Shown: piece after piece, positions 24,755 to 31,695 of the stretch
Numbering within the stretch: position 1 is the stretch's first letter
Layout of the letters: each line of letters starts with the position of its first letter
Origin: UMGS1649 sp045637095
GTDB taxonomy: Bacteria > Bacillota > Clostridia > TANB77 > CAG-465
NCBI GenBank assembly: GCA_045637095.1
Contig: JAZTYX010000026.1
Location: 1-39,400, forward strand
Reading direction: 5' to 3'
Length of the DNA: 39,400 nucleotides
The notes under the pieces: generated by a model
What the model was told of the DNA's origin: nothing
What the model saw: only the letters and a program-made list of their open reading frames with translations
Database searches by the model: none
Made by a program: the position numbers and the translations under genes

Positions 24755-25837
24755 TTATAATCCACCATTTTTCTCTATTAGTTTAGCATATTTTAATACT
24801 CTTGTACCATAATACCAAGAATAAGCATCTCTTCCAGATTCGGCTTTTAAATATTTTCTATATCTGCCTTCTCCCCAGTTATATGAGTTAAGTGCATGCA
24901 AGTCTAATTCTTCACCGCTTGCAGAACCTTTCCAAGATTTATAGTATCTACTTAACCAATATACACCTGCGTGTATGTTTTGATATGGATCAAATAAATC
25001 TGTTGTTCCTATTTTTTTCTTTAAATAAGCTAAGTTTGATGGGTTTATTTGACACATTCCATGTCCAGTCTTGCTCTTTGCTTCTACCCTGTAATTACTT
25101 TCAACCTTCATTAATCCTAAAAATACTAAATACGGAACATCGTATTTTTTACATATATTATATGCGAATTTTTGAAGATTTAATGATAAGTTTATATCAT
25201 ATTTTTTAAATGCAGCATCAACTTCTAAATCCTTTGCTGTTATTCTTGCTGCACTGTATCTAGATGTTGGTACTATTTTTGTTCCAACTTCTATTACTTG
25301 ATCTACTGGTTCCTTTTGTATTGTTTCACTAATTATGTTTGTTGAAATTAGGTTGTTGTTTGCATCGTATTTCGCTGTATACACAACCATCTTTTGCCCA
25401 GATTCACCTTTTTGTAATGTGTTTTTAGTTCCTCTATATAGATTCGCATTAGATTTTTCTACTTCTTCGTAATCTATGTATTGGATTTCTTCTATTATTC
25501 TTTCAGTCGTACCGACTGTTACACTCGCTCTATATTCCGAAATGTCGAGCACAGCTATTTCATCTTCGGAATATATTCTGATTTCCATGTTATCTTTAAG
25601 GATTGTTTCTACATTTGGATATACTATAGCTTTTTCATCTATAGGTATATTATTTTGCATTAACATTCCTTCAACAGTATTAGACATTGTATTAACTGTT
25701 ATTCTTTCACCATAATAATTTATAGTTACAGATTTTGTTTGAAAGCTAACTACAACTAAACCTACTGTTACAAACACCACCATACATGTAAACATTACAG
25801 TGAGTTTTCTTAACATGTAAAGTTTATCCTCTTTCAA
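24755..25837 (-). CDS. YabE-like cell-wall protein: DUF348, G5 and lytic transglycosylase (SLT) domains
   Basis: The 360-aa protein has a membrane anchor or signal (about 11-31), one DUF348 ubiquitin-like domain (about 36-90), a G5 domain (about 112-188, ending VDQVIEVGTKIVP) and a C-terminal SLT-type lysozyme domain (about 218-355). The catalytic glutamate is Glu246 in GLMKVESNYR; TGHGMCQINPSNLAYL and SYNWGEG follow. It should cleave peptidoglycan outside the membrane. The position before rsmA matches yabE of B. subtilis, but that protein ends in a 3D domain, so the catalytic module has been exchanged. The start is TTG, because a perfect AAGGAGG lies 7 bases upstream; an ATG at codon 8 is the alternative. 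Confidence 0.88.
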   Translation of the reverse strand: MKEDKLYMLRKLTVMFTCMVVFVTVGLVVVSFQTKSVTINYYGERITVNTMSNTVEGMLMQNNIPIDEKAIVYPNVETILKDNMEIRIYSEDEIAVLDISEYRASVTVGTTERIIEEIQYIDYEEVEKSNANLYRGTKNTLQKGESGQKMVVYTAKYDANNNLISTNIISETIQKEPVDQVIEVGTKIVPTSRYSAARITAKDLEVDAAFKKYDINLSLNLQKFAYNICKKYDVPYLVFLGLMKVESNYRVEAKSKTGHGMCQINPSNLAYLKKKIGTTDLFDPYQNIHAGVYWLSRYYKSWKGSASGEELDLHALNSYNWGEGRYRKYLKAESGRDAYSWYYGTRVLKYAKLIEKNGGL

Positions 25838-25850
25838 TAAGACTCCTCCT

Positions 25851-25865
25851 TACGACATGGTCGTA
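25851..25865 (-). promoter_or_regulatory. Perfect 5'-end hairpin or operator before the yabE-like gene
   Basis: TACGAC-3 bases-GTCGTA, a perfect inverted repeat lying between the -10 box and the AAGGAGG. With the predicted start at about 25866 it would form the first bases of the mRNA. Confidence 0.5.
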
Positions 25866-25872
25866 CGCTATA

Positions 25873-25901
25873 ATTATACTATCTTTTATGTATATTGTCA
25901 A
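25873..25901 (-). promoter_or_regulatory. Consensus sigma-A promoter of the yabE-like gene
   Basis: Minus strand TTGACA (25896-25901), 17 bases, TATAAT (25873-25878): both hexamers and the spacing are exact consensus. Confidence 0.85.
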
Positions 25902-26008
25902 TTCCACACTATTTCACATATTCTTTTACTTTGCAAAATTGTCTCAAACGCTCTATATTCTAATATATTCCTTGTTTTATATATTATGTACAAGTGTGAA
26001 TTAATATA

Positions 26009-26037
26009 TTGCATTTTGAATTTTTTAATGATAGAAT
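26009..26037 (+). promoter_or_regulatory. Promoter of the lemA-htpX-dut operon
   Basis: TTGCAT (26009-26014), 17 bases, TAGAAT (26032-26037). AGGAGGT follows 7 bases before the lemA ATG. Confidence 0.65.
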
Positions 26038-26060
26038 GTAACCATTAGGAGGTATTCAAT

Positions 26061-26621
26061 ATGGGATGGATTATATTTGGTGTAGTCGTTGTAGCTATAG
26101 CACTTTGGTTTGTTGGTGTATATAATAAACTTGTATCATTAAAACAAAGAGTTGAAAACGCTTGGGCACAAATAGACACACAACTAGTAAGAAGATTTGA
26201 TTTAATACCAAACTTAGTTGAAACTGTTAAAGGTTATGCTAAGCACGAATCTGATACTTTAGAAAAAGTTATTGCAGCTAGAACTCAATACATGTCTGCA
26301 AATGGCGATGTTTCTAAAATGGCTGAAGCCGAAAATGTTCTTTCTGGAACATTAAAAAGCATTTTTGCATTATCTGAAGCTTATCCAGAATTAAAAGCTA
26401 ATGTTAATTTCCAACAAATGCAAACTGAATTAACAGGAACTGAAGATAAAATAGCTTACGCTAGACAATTCTATAACGATACAGTTCAAATGTTTAATAC
26501 AGAAATCTTAAAATTCCCTAACAATATAGTTGTATCTATATTTGGAGCAGGAAACTTTACAAAACAATCATTCTTCGAAGCAGCAGCTGAAGAAAAGAAA
26601 AATGTAAGAGTACAATTCTAG
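26061..26621 (+). CDS. LemA family membrane protein
   Basis: The 186-aa protein has one N-terminal membrane helix (about 2-18) followed by the LemA helical domain: YNKLVSLKQRVENAWAQIDT and QLVRRFDLIPNLVETVKGYA are the family's signature. LFGxGNF-like ending SIFGAGNFTKQSFFEA is also present. LemA proteins have an extracytoplasmic N terminus and a helical bundle of unclear function; they occur next to HtpX peptidases in many Bacillota and may act as partners or substrates. Here htpX follows after 9 bases, so the pair is an operon. Confidence 0.93.
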   Translation: MGWIIFGVVVVAIALWFVGVYNKLVSLKQRVENAWAQIDTQLVRRFDLIPNLVETVKGYAKHESDTLEKVIAARTQYMSANGDVSKMAEAENVLSGTLKSIFALSEAYPELKANVNFQQMQTELTGTEDKIAYARQFYNDTVQMFNTEILKFPNNIVVSIFGAGNFTKQSFFEAAAEEKKNVRVQF

Positions 26622-26630
26622 AGGTGAATT

Positions 26631-27500
26631 ATGATACTTAAAAGTGTACAAGATAATAAAAGGTCTTCGTTCTTTATAGTATCACTGTTTATTGTAATTA
26701 TTATGGTAGGCGTATACTTTGTATGCTATGCTTTGGATTTAGGTATTTTATCTATTCCAATAGCCGTAGTAGGTGCAGTAGTGCCTGCCATAATTTCTTA
26801 TAATAACTGTGATAAAATAGTTCTATCACTAAATGGTGCTAGACCAGCTACAAGAGAACAAGATTTATTATTAAGTAATTTATTAGACAATATGTGTATT
26901 GCTTCTGGTTTACCAAGGCCAAAGCTTTATGTTATAAACGACGCAAGTCCTAACGCATTTGCAACTGGTAGAAATCCAGAAAATGCAGTCATATGCGTTA
27001 CAACAGGACTTTTAGAAAAATTAGATAAATACGAACTAGAAGGAGTATTAGCTCACGAATTATCTCATATAAAGAACTACGATATATTATTATCTACAAT
27101 AGTTTCAATATTCGTAGGATTTGTGGTTATACTTTCAGATTGGTTCACTAGATGGAGTTTTAGACGTAGCAGTAATAGCGACAACAAAAATCCGCTGTTT
27201 GTTATAATTGGAATATTATTCTTAATACTATCTCCAATATTTGCTACACTTATGAAGCTTGCAATATCTAGAAAAAGAGAATTCTTAGCAGATGCTTCTG
27301 CTATAGAAATGACTAGAAATCCAGATGGATTAATTAGCGCATTACAAAAGATAGCTTTAGATCCCGATGTACTTGAAGCAGCAAACAAATCTACAGCTCA
27401 CATGTATATATCTAATCCGCTTAAGGATAAAACTTCAGATTTGTTCTCTACACATCCAAGTACAGAGAAGAGAATCGAAGCACTAAGACATATTAATTAG
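26631..27500 (+). CDS. htpX: HtpX-like membrane zinc metalloprotease (M48)
   Basis: The 289-aa peptidase has two N-terminal membrane helices (about 13-33 and 37-56). The catalytic HELSH motif (His142, Glu143, His146) comes next, then a further hydrophobic pair (about 152-170 and 187-210) and the third zinc ligand Glu217 in KREFLAD. The C terminus has the conserved THPSTEKRIEAL. HtpX degrades misfolded membrane proteins and supports envelope quality control. Immediately downstream of lemA and 14 bases before the dUTPase gene, in one operon. Confidence 0.93.
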   Translation: MILKSVQDNKRSSFFIVSLFIVIIMVGVYFVCYALDLGILSIPIAVVGAVVPAIISYNNCDKIVLSLNGARPATREQDLLLSNLLDNMCIASGLPRPKLYVINDASPNAFATGRNPENAVICVTTGLLEKLDKYELEGVLAHELSHIKNYDILLSTIVSIFVGFVVILSDWFTRWSFRRSSNSDNKNPLFVIIGILFLILSPIFATLMKLAISRKREFLADASAIEMTRNPDGLISALQKIALDPDVLEAANKSTAHMYISNPLKDKTSDLFSTHPSTEKRIEALRHIN

Positions 27501-27514
27501 TCGGAGGATATACA

Positions 27515-27973
27515 ATGGAAAGATTAAGAGGATTTGAAATAGCTAAAGGGTGGGAAGATAAAGGTATTAATCTTCCAGTTAGAAAAACTGCTCATTCAGC
27601 AGGATATGATGTTGAAGCAGCTGAGGATATTGTAATTCCAAAATTTACACCTGGTTGTAAACCAACATTAATACCAACAGGACTTAAAGCTTATTGCCAA
27701 AACGACGAGTGTTATCTATTATTAAATAGAAGTAGCGGTCCGAAAAAAGGATTTATTCTAGCAAATAGTGTTGGATTAATTGATGCAGATTACTATGGCA
27801 ATCCAGATAACGATGGACATTTTTACTTTGCATACTTTAACTGCAGCGACCATGATATTGAAGTAAAAAAAGGAGATGCAATTGGACAAGTTGTATTCCA
27901 AAAATATCTTACTGTAGATAACGATAACGCAACTGGTACAAGAGTTGGCGGTTTCGGAAGTACAAGCAAATAA
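27515..27973 (+). CDS. dUTP diphosphatase-like protein (trimeric dUTPase fold)
   Basis: The 152-aa protein carries the five dUTPase blocks in order: AHSAGYDVEAAED (1), NRSSGPKKGFILAN (2), VGLIDADYYG (3), GDAIGQVVFQKYL (4) and RVGGFGSTS (5). It hydrolyses dUTP to dUMP and pyrophosphate, keeping uracil out of DNA and supplying dTMP synthesis. Motif 3 is followed by a longer insert (NPDNDGHFYFAYFNC), seen in one Bacillota and phage subgroup. A dCTP deaminase-like activity is a less likely alternative. Last gene of the lemA-htpX operon, with GGAGG before its ATG and a terminator after it. Confidence 0.88.
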   Translation: MERLRGFEIAKGWEDKGINLPVRKTAHSAGYDVEAAEDIVIPKFTPGCKPTLIPTGLKAYCQNDECYLLLNRSSGPKKGFILANSVGLIDADYYGNPDNDGHFYFAYFNCSDHDIEVKKGDAIGQVVFQKYLTVDNDNATGTRVGGFGSTSK

Positions 27974-27990
27974 TTATTAATAAAACAAGT

Positions 27991-28023
27991 AATAAAACCA
28001 GATGCTCTCTGGTTTTATTTTTA
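27991..28023 (+). terminator. Intrinsic terminator of the lemA operon
   Basis: AATAAAACCAGA pairs with TCTGGTTTTATT around TGCTC and is followed by TTTT. Confidence 0.85.
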
Positions 28024-28028
28024 TCCAA

Positions 28029-28057
28029 TTGTATTTTATAGCTTACTGTGATATAAT
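28029..28057 (+). promoter_or_regulatory. Promoter of the oxidoreductase cassette
   Basis: TTGTAT (28029-28034), 17 bases, TATAAT (28052-28057) with an extended TGA before it. AGGAGGG lies 7 bases before the ATG. Confidence 0.75.
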
Positions 28058-28106
28058 GTTTTCACCAAACTTAATTAAAAATTCTTATGATTAGGAGGGT
28101 TCTTTT

Positions 28107-29177
28107 ATGGTACACAAAAAAATCGGTTGTGCCATTATCGGTTATGGCGGAATGGGTAACTGGCACGCCAACAAAATCACCCACGAGATGGGAGAATTCG
28201 CTGAACTCATTGGAGTTTACGATACTAATCCCGCACGGAATCAAGTAGCCAAGGAAAAAGGATATCACTTTTACCTTGATGAAGGCGAATTGCTTGCTGA
28301 TGAGAACGTCCAGCTTGTGATTATCGCAACACCTAACGACGTCCACAAAGACATCGCAATCAGAGCACTTGAAGCAGGCAAGCACGTAATCTGTGAGAAA
28401 CCTGTTACTATGTGTTCGCACGACCTCGAAGAAATAATTGAAGTAGCAAATAAGACCGGTTTGCTCTTTACTGTACACCAGAACAGACGTTGGGATGAAG
28501 ATTTCCTTACGATGAAGAAAATCTTTGATGACAATACGCTCTCGAATGTGTACAGAATCGAATCCAGAGTTCAGGGTTCGCGTGGAATTCCCGGCGACTG
28601 GAGAAACCAGGTAGAGCACGGTGGCGGCATGGTATATGACTGGGGTATTCATCTTCTTGACCAGGCTCTTATGATGACCGGAACAAGAAAAATCCAAACA
28701 GTATATACCGAGCTTACTAACGTCACAAACGAAAATTGTGATGATGGTTTCCGCACTACGCTTATCTTCGACGATGGTCTTTCCTTCTATGTTGAGGTTA
28801 CCACCAGCAACTTCATCTCTCTTCCCAGATGGTATATGCTCGGCGAGAATGGTACTGCTGTTCTTAACAACTGGTCTTGCAACGGCAAGATTGTTATGGT
28901 CTCTGACTGGGAGAACAAAGATGCTGTACCTATCGTAGCCGGAGCAGGTATTACCAAAACCATGGCTCCCAGAGATAAAGACTCCATCAAGGAATATCCT
29001 CTCCCTGTACAGAAAGAAAACTGGGGCGAGTATTACAAGAATGTATTTGCTTACCTTAGAGGTGAAGCAGATATTATTGTAACTCACGACCAACAAAGAA
29101 GACTCATCAAACTTGTTGAGGCAATCTTTGCTTCTGGATATTCTGGAAGAGTCGTAGAATTTGAGAACGGACTTTAA
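28107..29177 (+). CDS. Gfo/Idh/MocA-family NAD(P)-dependent oxidoreductase
   Basis: The 356-aa enzyme has an N-terminal Rossmann domain with GCAIIGYGGMGNWHANKI (about 6-23), the VQLVIIATPNDVHKDIA strand, and the signature ALEAGKHVICEKPVTM (about 90-105), whose Lys-Pro is catalytic. The C-terminal domain has GGGMVYDWGIHLLDQALMM, with the Asp-x-x-x-His pair expected at the active site. The family oxidises or reduces sugars, inositols and related polyols; the substrate is not predictable. Codon use is clearly richer in G and C than neighbours, like the 228-aa gene, and the gene has its own promoter and terminator, suggesting transfer as a single unit. A long opposite-strand frame is a composition artefact. 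Confidence 0.9.
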   Translation: MVHKKIGCAIIGYGGMGNWHANKITHEMGEFAELIGVYDTNPARNQVAKEKGYHFYLDEGELLADENVQLVIIATPNDVHKDIAIRALEAGKHVICEKPVTMCSHDLEEIIEVANKTGLLFTVHQNRRWDEDFLTMKKIFDDNTLSNVYRIESRVQGSRGIPGDWRNQVEHGGGMVYDWGIHLLDQALMMTGTRKIQTVYTELTNVTNENCDDGFRTTLIFDDGLSFYVEVTTSNFISLPRWYMLGENGTAVLNNWSCNGKIVMVSDWENKDAVPIVAGAGITKTMAPRDKDSIKEYPLPVQKENWGEYYKNVFAYLRGEADIIVTHDQQRRLIKLVEAIFASGYSGRVVEFENGL

Positions 29178-29184
29178 ACAAAAC

Positions 29185-29218
29185 AACACCAGCTGTTTAA
29201 TTACAGCTGGTGTTTATG
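29185..29218. terminator. Terminator after the oxidoreductase gene
   Basis: AACACCAGCTGT pairs with ACAGCTGGTGTT; the U-tract in the plus direction is short. It also lies just past the stop of the converging 191-aa gene. Confidence 0.7.
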
Positions 29219-29220
29219 TT

Positions 29221-29796
29221 TTATATATGTTTTATTTCAGATTTTTTATAGAATTTGGGCATTTCATTTTTATTTGCTATTTCTACTAGCATGCTATCAT
29301 TTTTCTCGTCTATCCAAACAATAAATCCTCTTTCACCTGTTTCTTTTATTATGACTTCGTCATGCTCTTTATATTCTTCATCTTCTTTTGCCATTCTATT
29401 AAGTATATTTGCACCTACTCTCCCTATTTCATTTTCAAAGCCATCATCACCAATGCCTTTTGTTCTAATTAATTCTTGTATAACTTCAATTACCTTAAAC
29501 AATTGTTCTTCTGACATATTTTTATTTACCTCAAAAGGTAAATTTAAGTCTTTTATATACATTCTTTCTTCAACACTAAAATTGTATTCTGTATCTTCTT
29601 CAGAAGATTCTAATTCAGACAATCTTTGTGCCACTTGTATTACTTCTACTGAGGATACTGTTTCTTCCCTTATTGAAATTAAATATTTCATCATTGCTTC
29701 TTGTTGAAACTTTTGTTCCAATATTCTACTTAGATGCCCTGCAATATCTTCTCTTAATCCTTGATTAATTAATTCGTTTAGTATTTCTTCTTGCAT
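29221..29796 (-). CDS. Unknown 191-aa protein, full-length member of a local paralogous pair
   Basis: I do not recognise it. Residues 1-70 form a helical N-terminal domain (MQEEILNELINQGLREDIAG, then a segment with KYLISIREETV) that matches the 70-aa protein encoded 217 bases upstream nearly residue by residue. Residues about 80-145 are helical. Residues about 143-190 (HDEVIIKETGERGFIVWID, then MLVEIANKNEMPKFYKKSEI) look like a small SH3/KOW-like barrel. No signal or membrane helix. The start is ATG with AAGGAGG 6 bases upstream. The promoter of the small RNA gene described next lies immediately upstream on the opposite strand, so the two transcripts diverge. Confidence 0.75.
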   Translation of the reverse strand: MQEEILNELINQGLREDIAGHLSRILEQKFQQEAMMKYLISIREETVSSVEVIQVAQRLSELESSEEDTEYNFSVEERMYIKDLNLPFEVNKNMSEEQLFKVIEVIQELIRTKGIGDDGFENEIGRVGANILNRMAKEDEEYKEHDEVIIKETGERGFIVWIDEKNDSMLVEIANKNEMPKFYKKSEIKHI

Positions 29797-29806
29797 ACTT
29801 TCCTCC

Positions 29807-29835
29807 TTTACTATAACTAATATTTATGTTATACT
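29807..29835 (+). promoter_or_regulatory. Strong promoter of the candidate small RNA
   Basis: TTTACT (29807-29812), 17 bases, TATACT (29830-29835) with extended TGT before it. It predicts a start at about 29842, at the first bases of the folded RNA and with no open reading frame behind it. Confidence 0.7.
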
Positions 29836-29841
29836 TTTATA

Positions 29842-29943
29842 CATAAGAACCAGCTGCGGTTGATAATCCCGTACCTCGTTCTTTATTAAATACAAACCCG
29901 TAGTTTTCTACAGGCCTAGAGCCGTTAAGGGTTTGTATTTTTT
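29842..29943 (+). ncRNA. Candidate structured small RNA, about 100 nt
   Basis: Downstream of a strong promoter the sequence folds in two parts. The first is closed by AAGAAC (29845-29850) and GTTCTT (29878-29883), enclosing a CAGCTG palindrome and a GCGG/CCGT helix. The second is a 12-bp stem AAATACAAACCC (29888-29899) with GGGTTTGTATTT (29929-29940). Within this stem are two small hairpins, GTAG-TTTT-CTAC (29900-29911) and GGC-CTAGA-GCC (29913-29923), making a three-way junction. A T-run follows, so the second part doubles as the terminator. No coding frame with a ribosome binding site is seen. I do not recognise it as 6S, SRP, tmRNA or a known riboswitch. It sits between two paralogous minus-strand genes. 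Trans-acting RNA, antitoxin RNA or attenuator are all possible. Confidence 0.65.
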
Positions 29944-30012
29944 ATACCTGATAGTTCCTCCATATATTAACATTAAACTTGAAACATCCTTTTTAATATA
30001 TAACTTCTAATT

Positions 30013-30225
30013 TTAATCCTTATCTTCTTCCAAAGATTCTAACTTAGATAACTTTTGTGTAAGCTGTATCACATCCAGTTCAGTTACCGTTTTATCTCTT
30101 GCCGAAATCAGGTACTCCATCATCATTTCTTGGTGTACTTTGTTTTTTAACAGCCTACTTATCATACGAGCCATATCTTCTCTCATACCTTGTGTTAATA
30201 ACTCATTTAATATTTTTTCTTGCAT
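30013..30225 (-). CDS. 70-aa paralogue of the N-terminal domain of the 191-aa protein
   Basis: The protein aligns over its full length with residues 1-70 of the 191-aa neighbour (MQEKILNELLTQGMREDMAR against MQEEILNELINQGLREDIAG, then MMMEYLISARDKTV against MMKYLISIREETV), without gaps. It ends at TAA where the neighbour continues, so it is either a truncated duplicate or a natural one-domain form. The reading frame is intact and its ATG has an AGAGGTAAA-type binding site. Function unknown. The candidate small RNA lies between the two paralogues. Confidence 0.7.
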   Translation of the reverse strand: MQEKILNELLTQGMREDMARMISRLLKNKVHQEMMMEYLISARDKTVTELDVIQLTQKLSKLESLEEDKD

Positions 30226-30249
30226 ATTTTACCTCTTTTTATTCCACAT

Positions 30250-30621
30250 CTAGCAATGTATACAGCTAATTTGAGAAACAAATTTATACCATTTTCTATA
30301 TATAATATCCACTACATACATCTCATCTAATTCTTCTAAATTCTCTCCATATTTCGCTTCGATTTTTTCTATAATTGGGCAAACTACTTTTGCAAGCAAT
30401 TTTACCACTAAATCTCTAATTGATATAAATGGCTTCATATATTCTTTATCCAGCCACCAATAAATTAATACCGGTGGTATGTGTTTATATTTTCGTTTTG
30501 CAAAAGCTTTCCCAATAATATGCGTTAACTCTTTTCTTCGCATTTGTCTTATATAAGTTTTCTCTAATATATCCCCTTCTAACCATGGACATAATATTAG
30601 TTTGCTTCCGTTTCTTTCCAC
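30250..30621 (-). CDS. Unknown 123-aa basic protein
   Basis: I do not recognise the family. The protein is basic and helical, with RKELTHIIGKAFAKRKYKHI (about 28-47), a hydrophobic tryptophan pair (VLIYWWLDKEY) and a C-terminal acidic helix. Four cysteines (one near the start, one mid-protein, two in the final SCIHC-like end) are scattered. No signal peptide. A GTG at 30621 is chosen because AAGG lies 8 bases before it; an earlier GTG at 30630 has no space for a binding site. It precedes the 70-aa paralogue by 24 bases, so both may be co-transcribed. Confidence 0.5.
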   Translation of the reverse strand: MERNGSKLILCPWLEGDILEKTYIRQMRRKELTHIIGKAFAKRKYKHIPPVLIYWWLDKEYMKPFISIRDLVVKLLAKVVCPIIEKIEAKYGENLEELDEMYVVDIIYRKWYKFVSQISCIHC

Positions 30622-30873
30622 ATTCTTCACCTTCTACCGTTATATTACCACTTGTTTTATTGTTTTGCAAGAAAAGAATTAGCCAAATCGTAGTGCATCG
30701 ATTAAAACCTTCTCTACATCGTTGGCTAATTCTTCTATTAATAGTAGAACGCCACAAAAATTAGATGTCAACACCAACAATTATTCAATACAGGGAATTA
30801 ACAAAAATGCACTTGCTGTTTATTTTAAGTAACTAGTATATATAGATCTCTTTATTAATCTTTCTTCAAATGC
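30622..30873. other. Gene-poor spacer with the long inverted repeat
   Basis: Between the 123-aa gene and the FTR operon terminator I see no convincing gene. The spacer holds the inverted repeat listed separately, a 33-codon minus-strand frame through it, and A+T-rich sequence. A 90-codon frame on the minus strand overlaps the 123-aa gene in another phase and looks spurious. Confidence 0.5.
30674..30734. repeat. 13-bp perfect inverted repeat element
   Basis: AAGAATTAGCCAA (30674-30686) is matched by its exact complement at 30722-30734; inside, GTAG pairs with CTAC, extending the stem. The minus strand continues into TTTTCTT, so it could act as a terminator there. The minus strand also reads as an open frame ending in NDVEKVLIDALRFG, which suggests a conserved or mobile repeat rather than a simple terminator. 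Confidence 0.6.
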
Positions 30874-30878
30874 ACATT

Positions 30879-30916
30879 ATAAAAAACACCATATGAGTTT
30901 TTCTCATACGGTGTTT
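30879..30916 (-). terminator. Intrinsic terminator of the nrdD-nrdG-FTR operon
   Basis: AAACACC and TATGAG pair with CTCATA and GGTGTTT with one A-C mismatch, followed by TTTTTT on the minus strand, just past the FTR-like gene's stop. Confidence 0.8.
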
Positions 30917-30920
30917 ATTT

Positions 30921-31103
30921 TTAATCTTCAATTGGAATAAATAGTTTACAACAACATTCTCCAGTTTCGATAAACTTGTCACAAGGGCAAAGAGTTGTTT
31001 CGTTCTTCTCCACTCTGCAAGGACAATGTCCATCTTTTTTTAATGTTCCTGTTATTATTTTGTCTACATATTCTCTATTTGGATTTAATCTATATCCTTT
31101 CAT
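30921..31103 (-). CDS. Ferredoxin-thioredoxin reductase catalytic-chain-like iron-sulfur protein, 60 aa
   Basis: The short protein has the cysteine pattern of the FTR catalytic chain: CPC near residue 27, CPC after nine residues and CCC after eight more (HCPCRVEKN, LCPCDKF, ECCCKLF). Plant-type FTR has CPC-16-CPC-8-CHC, so the first spacing is shorter and the histidine is replaced. Such chains bind a 4Fe-4S cluster next to a redox disulfide and pass electrons from ferredoxin to thioredoxin-like partners. It lies 15 bases after nrdG in the anaerobic ribonucleotide reductase operon, suggesting a reductant role for that system; this is inference. Reduced length may be natural for this subgroup. 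Confidence 0.75.
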   Translation of the reverse strand: MKGYRLNPNREYVDKIITGTLKKDGHCPCRVEKNETTLCPCDKFIETGECCCKLFIPIED

Positions 31104-31118
31104 ATAACCTCTCTTATT

Positions 31119-31685
31119 TTATACTTTTTGTGAAAAGACGCTTCTATTTTGTTCTTTAAGATATATCTCATCTTTTAGAACCACTTCATTAGTTGCTAAT
31201 GATTCTTGTACATCAATTATTCTTTGATTTGAAGAACCTCTAAAGAATAGTTTTGGATCCTTGTTTTCTTCTTCAAATTTTCCATCAACTAAGATATCCA
31301 CATTCTTTAATAATGCTGGTGTTTCTTCCCACATTGTACACATTTTATCTCTTATTTGTTTATCGAAAAGGAAACCAGAATACGCCCAAATTGTTTTATC
31401 TGGATATACTTCTCTTACTCTGTTAGTTAACTCAACTAACGCAGCTTGGTTTTCTTTTTCGAATGGTTCTCCACCTAAAAGCGACAATCCTGTTATATAG
31501 TTTGGCTTAAGAGCCTCTAATATTTCATTTATTGTATCTTCAGTAAACTCTGTTCCGTAATTAAAGTCCCATGCTTCTTCATTAAAGCAGCCTTTACAAT
31601 GATGTCTACAACCACTAACAAATATTGAAACCCTAACTCCTGGTCCATTAGCTATATCCATTTTCTTTATTGTAGCGTATTTCAT
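31119..31685 (-). CDS. nrdG: NrdG, anaerobic ribonucleotide reductase activase (radical SAM)
   Basis: The 188-aa enzyme has the radical-SAM cluster motif Cys26-x3-Cys30-x2-Cys33 in SGCRHHCKGCFN and a following glycine-rich stretch, GLSLLGGEPF. It uses S-adenosylmethionine and a 4Fe-4S cluster to generate the glycyl radical on NrdD. Ten bases downstream of nrdD, with its own AGGAGA site, as in most anaerobic genomes. The length is slightly above the usual 155-175 residues because of a longer C terminus. Confidence 0.94.
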   Translation of the reverse strand: MKYATIKKMDIANGPGVRVSIFVSGCRHHCKGCFNEEAWDFNYGTEFTEDTINEILEALKPNYITGLSLLGGEPFEKENQAALVELTNRVREVYPDKTIWAYSGFLFDKQIRDKMCTMWEETPALLKNVDILVDGKFEEENKDPKLFFRGSSNQRIIDVQESLATNEVVLKDEIYLKEQNRSVFSQKV

Positions 31686-31695
31686 AATCTTTCTC

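Noticed and set aside
28071..29189. 372-codon open frame on the minus strand opposite the oxidoreductase gene
   Set aside because: It mirrors the G+C-richer plus-strand gene, whose codon bias removes stops from the opposite strand. It has no ribosome binding site and shows no family pattern; the plus-strand protein is a clear Gfo/Idh/MocA enzyme.
29842..29943. Simple rho-independent terminator for a plus-strand gene
   Set aside because: There is no plus-strand gene running into it: the nearest upstream plus gene ends at its own terminator at 29185-29218. A strong promoter lies directly in front, so an independent RNA fits better.
30485..30757. 90-codon minus-strand frame overlapping the 123-aa gene and the inverted repeat
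   Set aside because: It overlaps the better-supported gene in another phase and runs through the inverted repeat. The peptide has no recognisable pattern.
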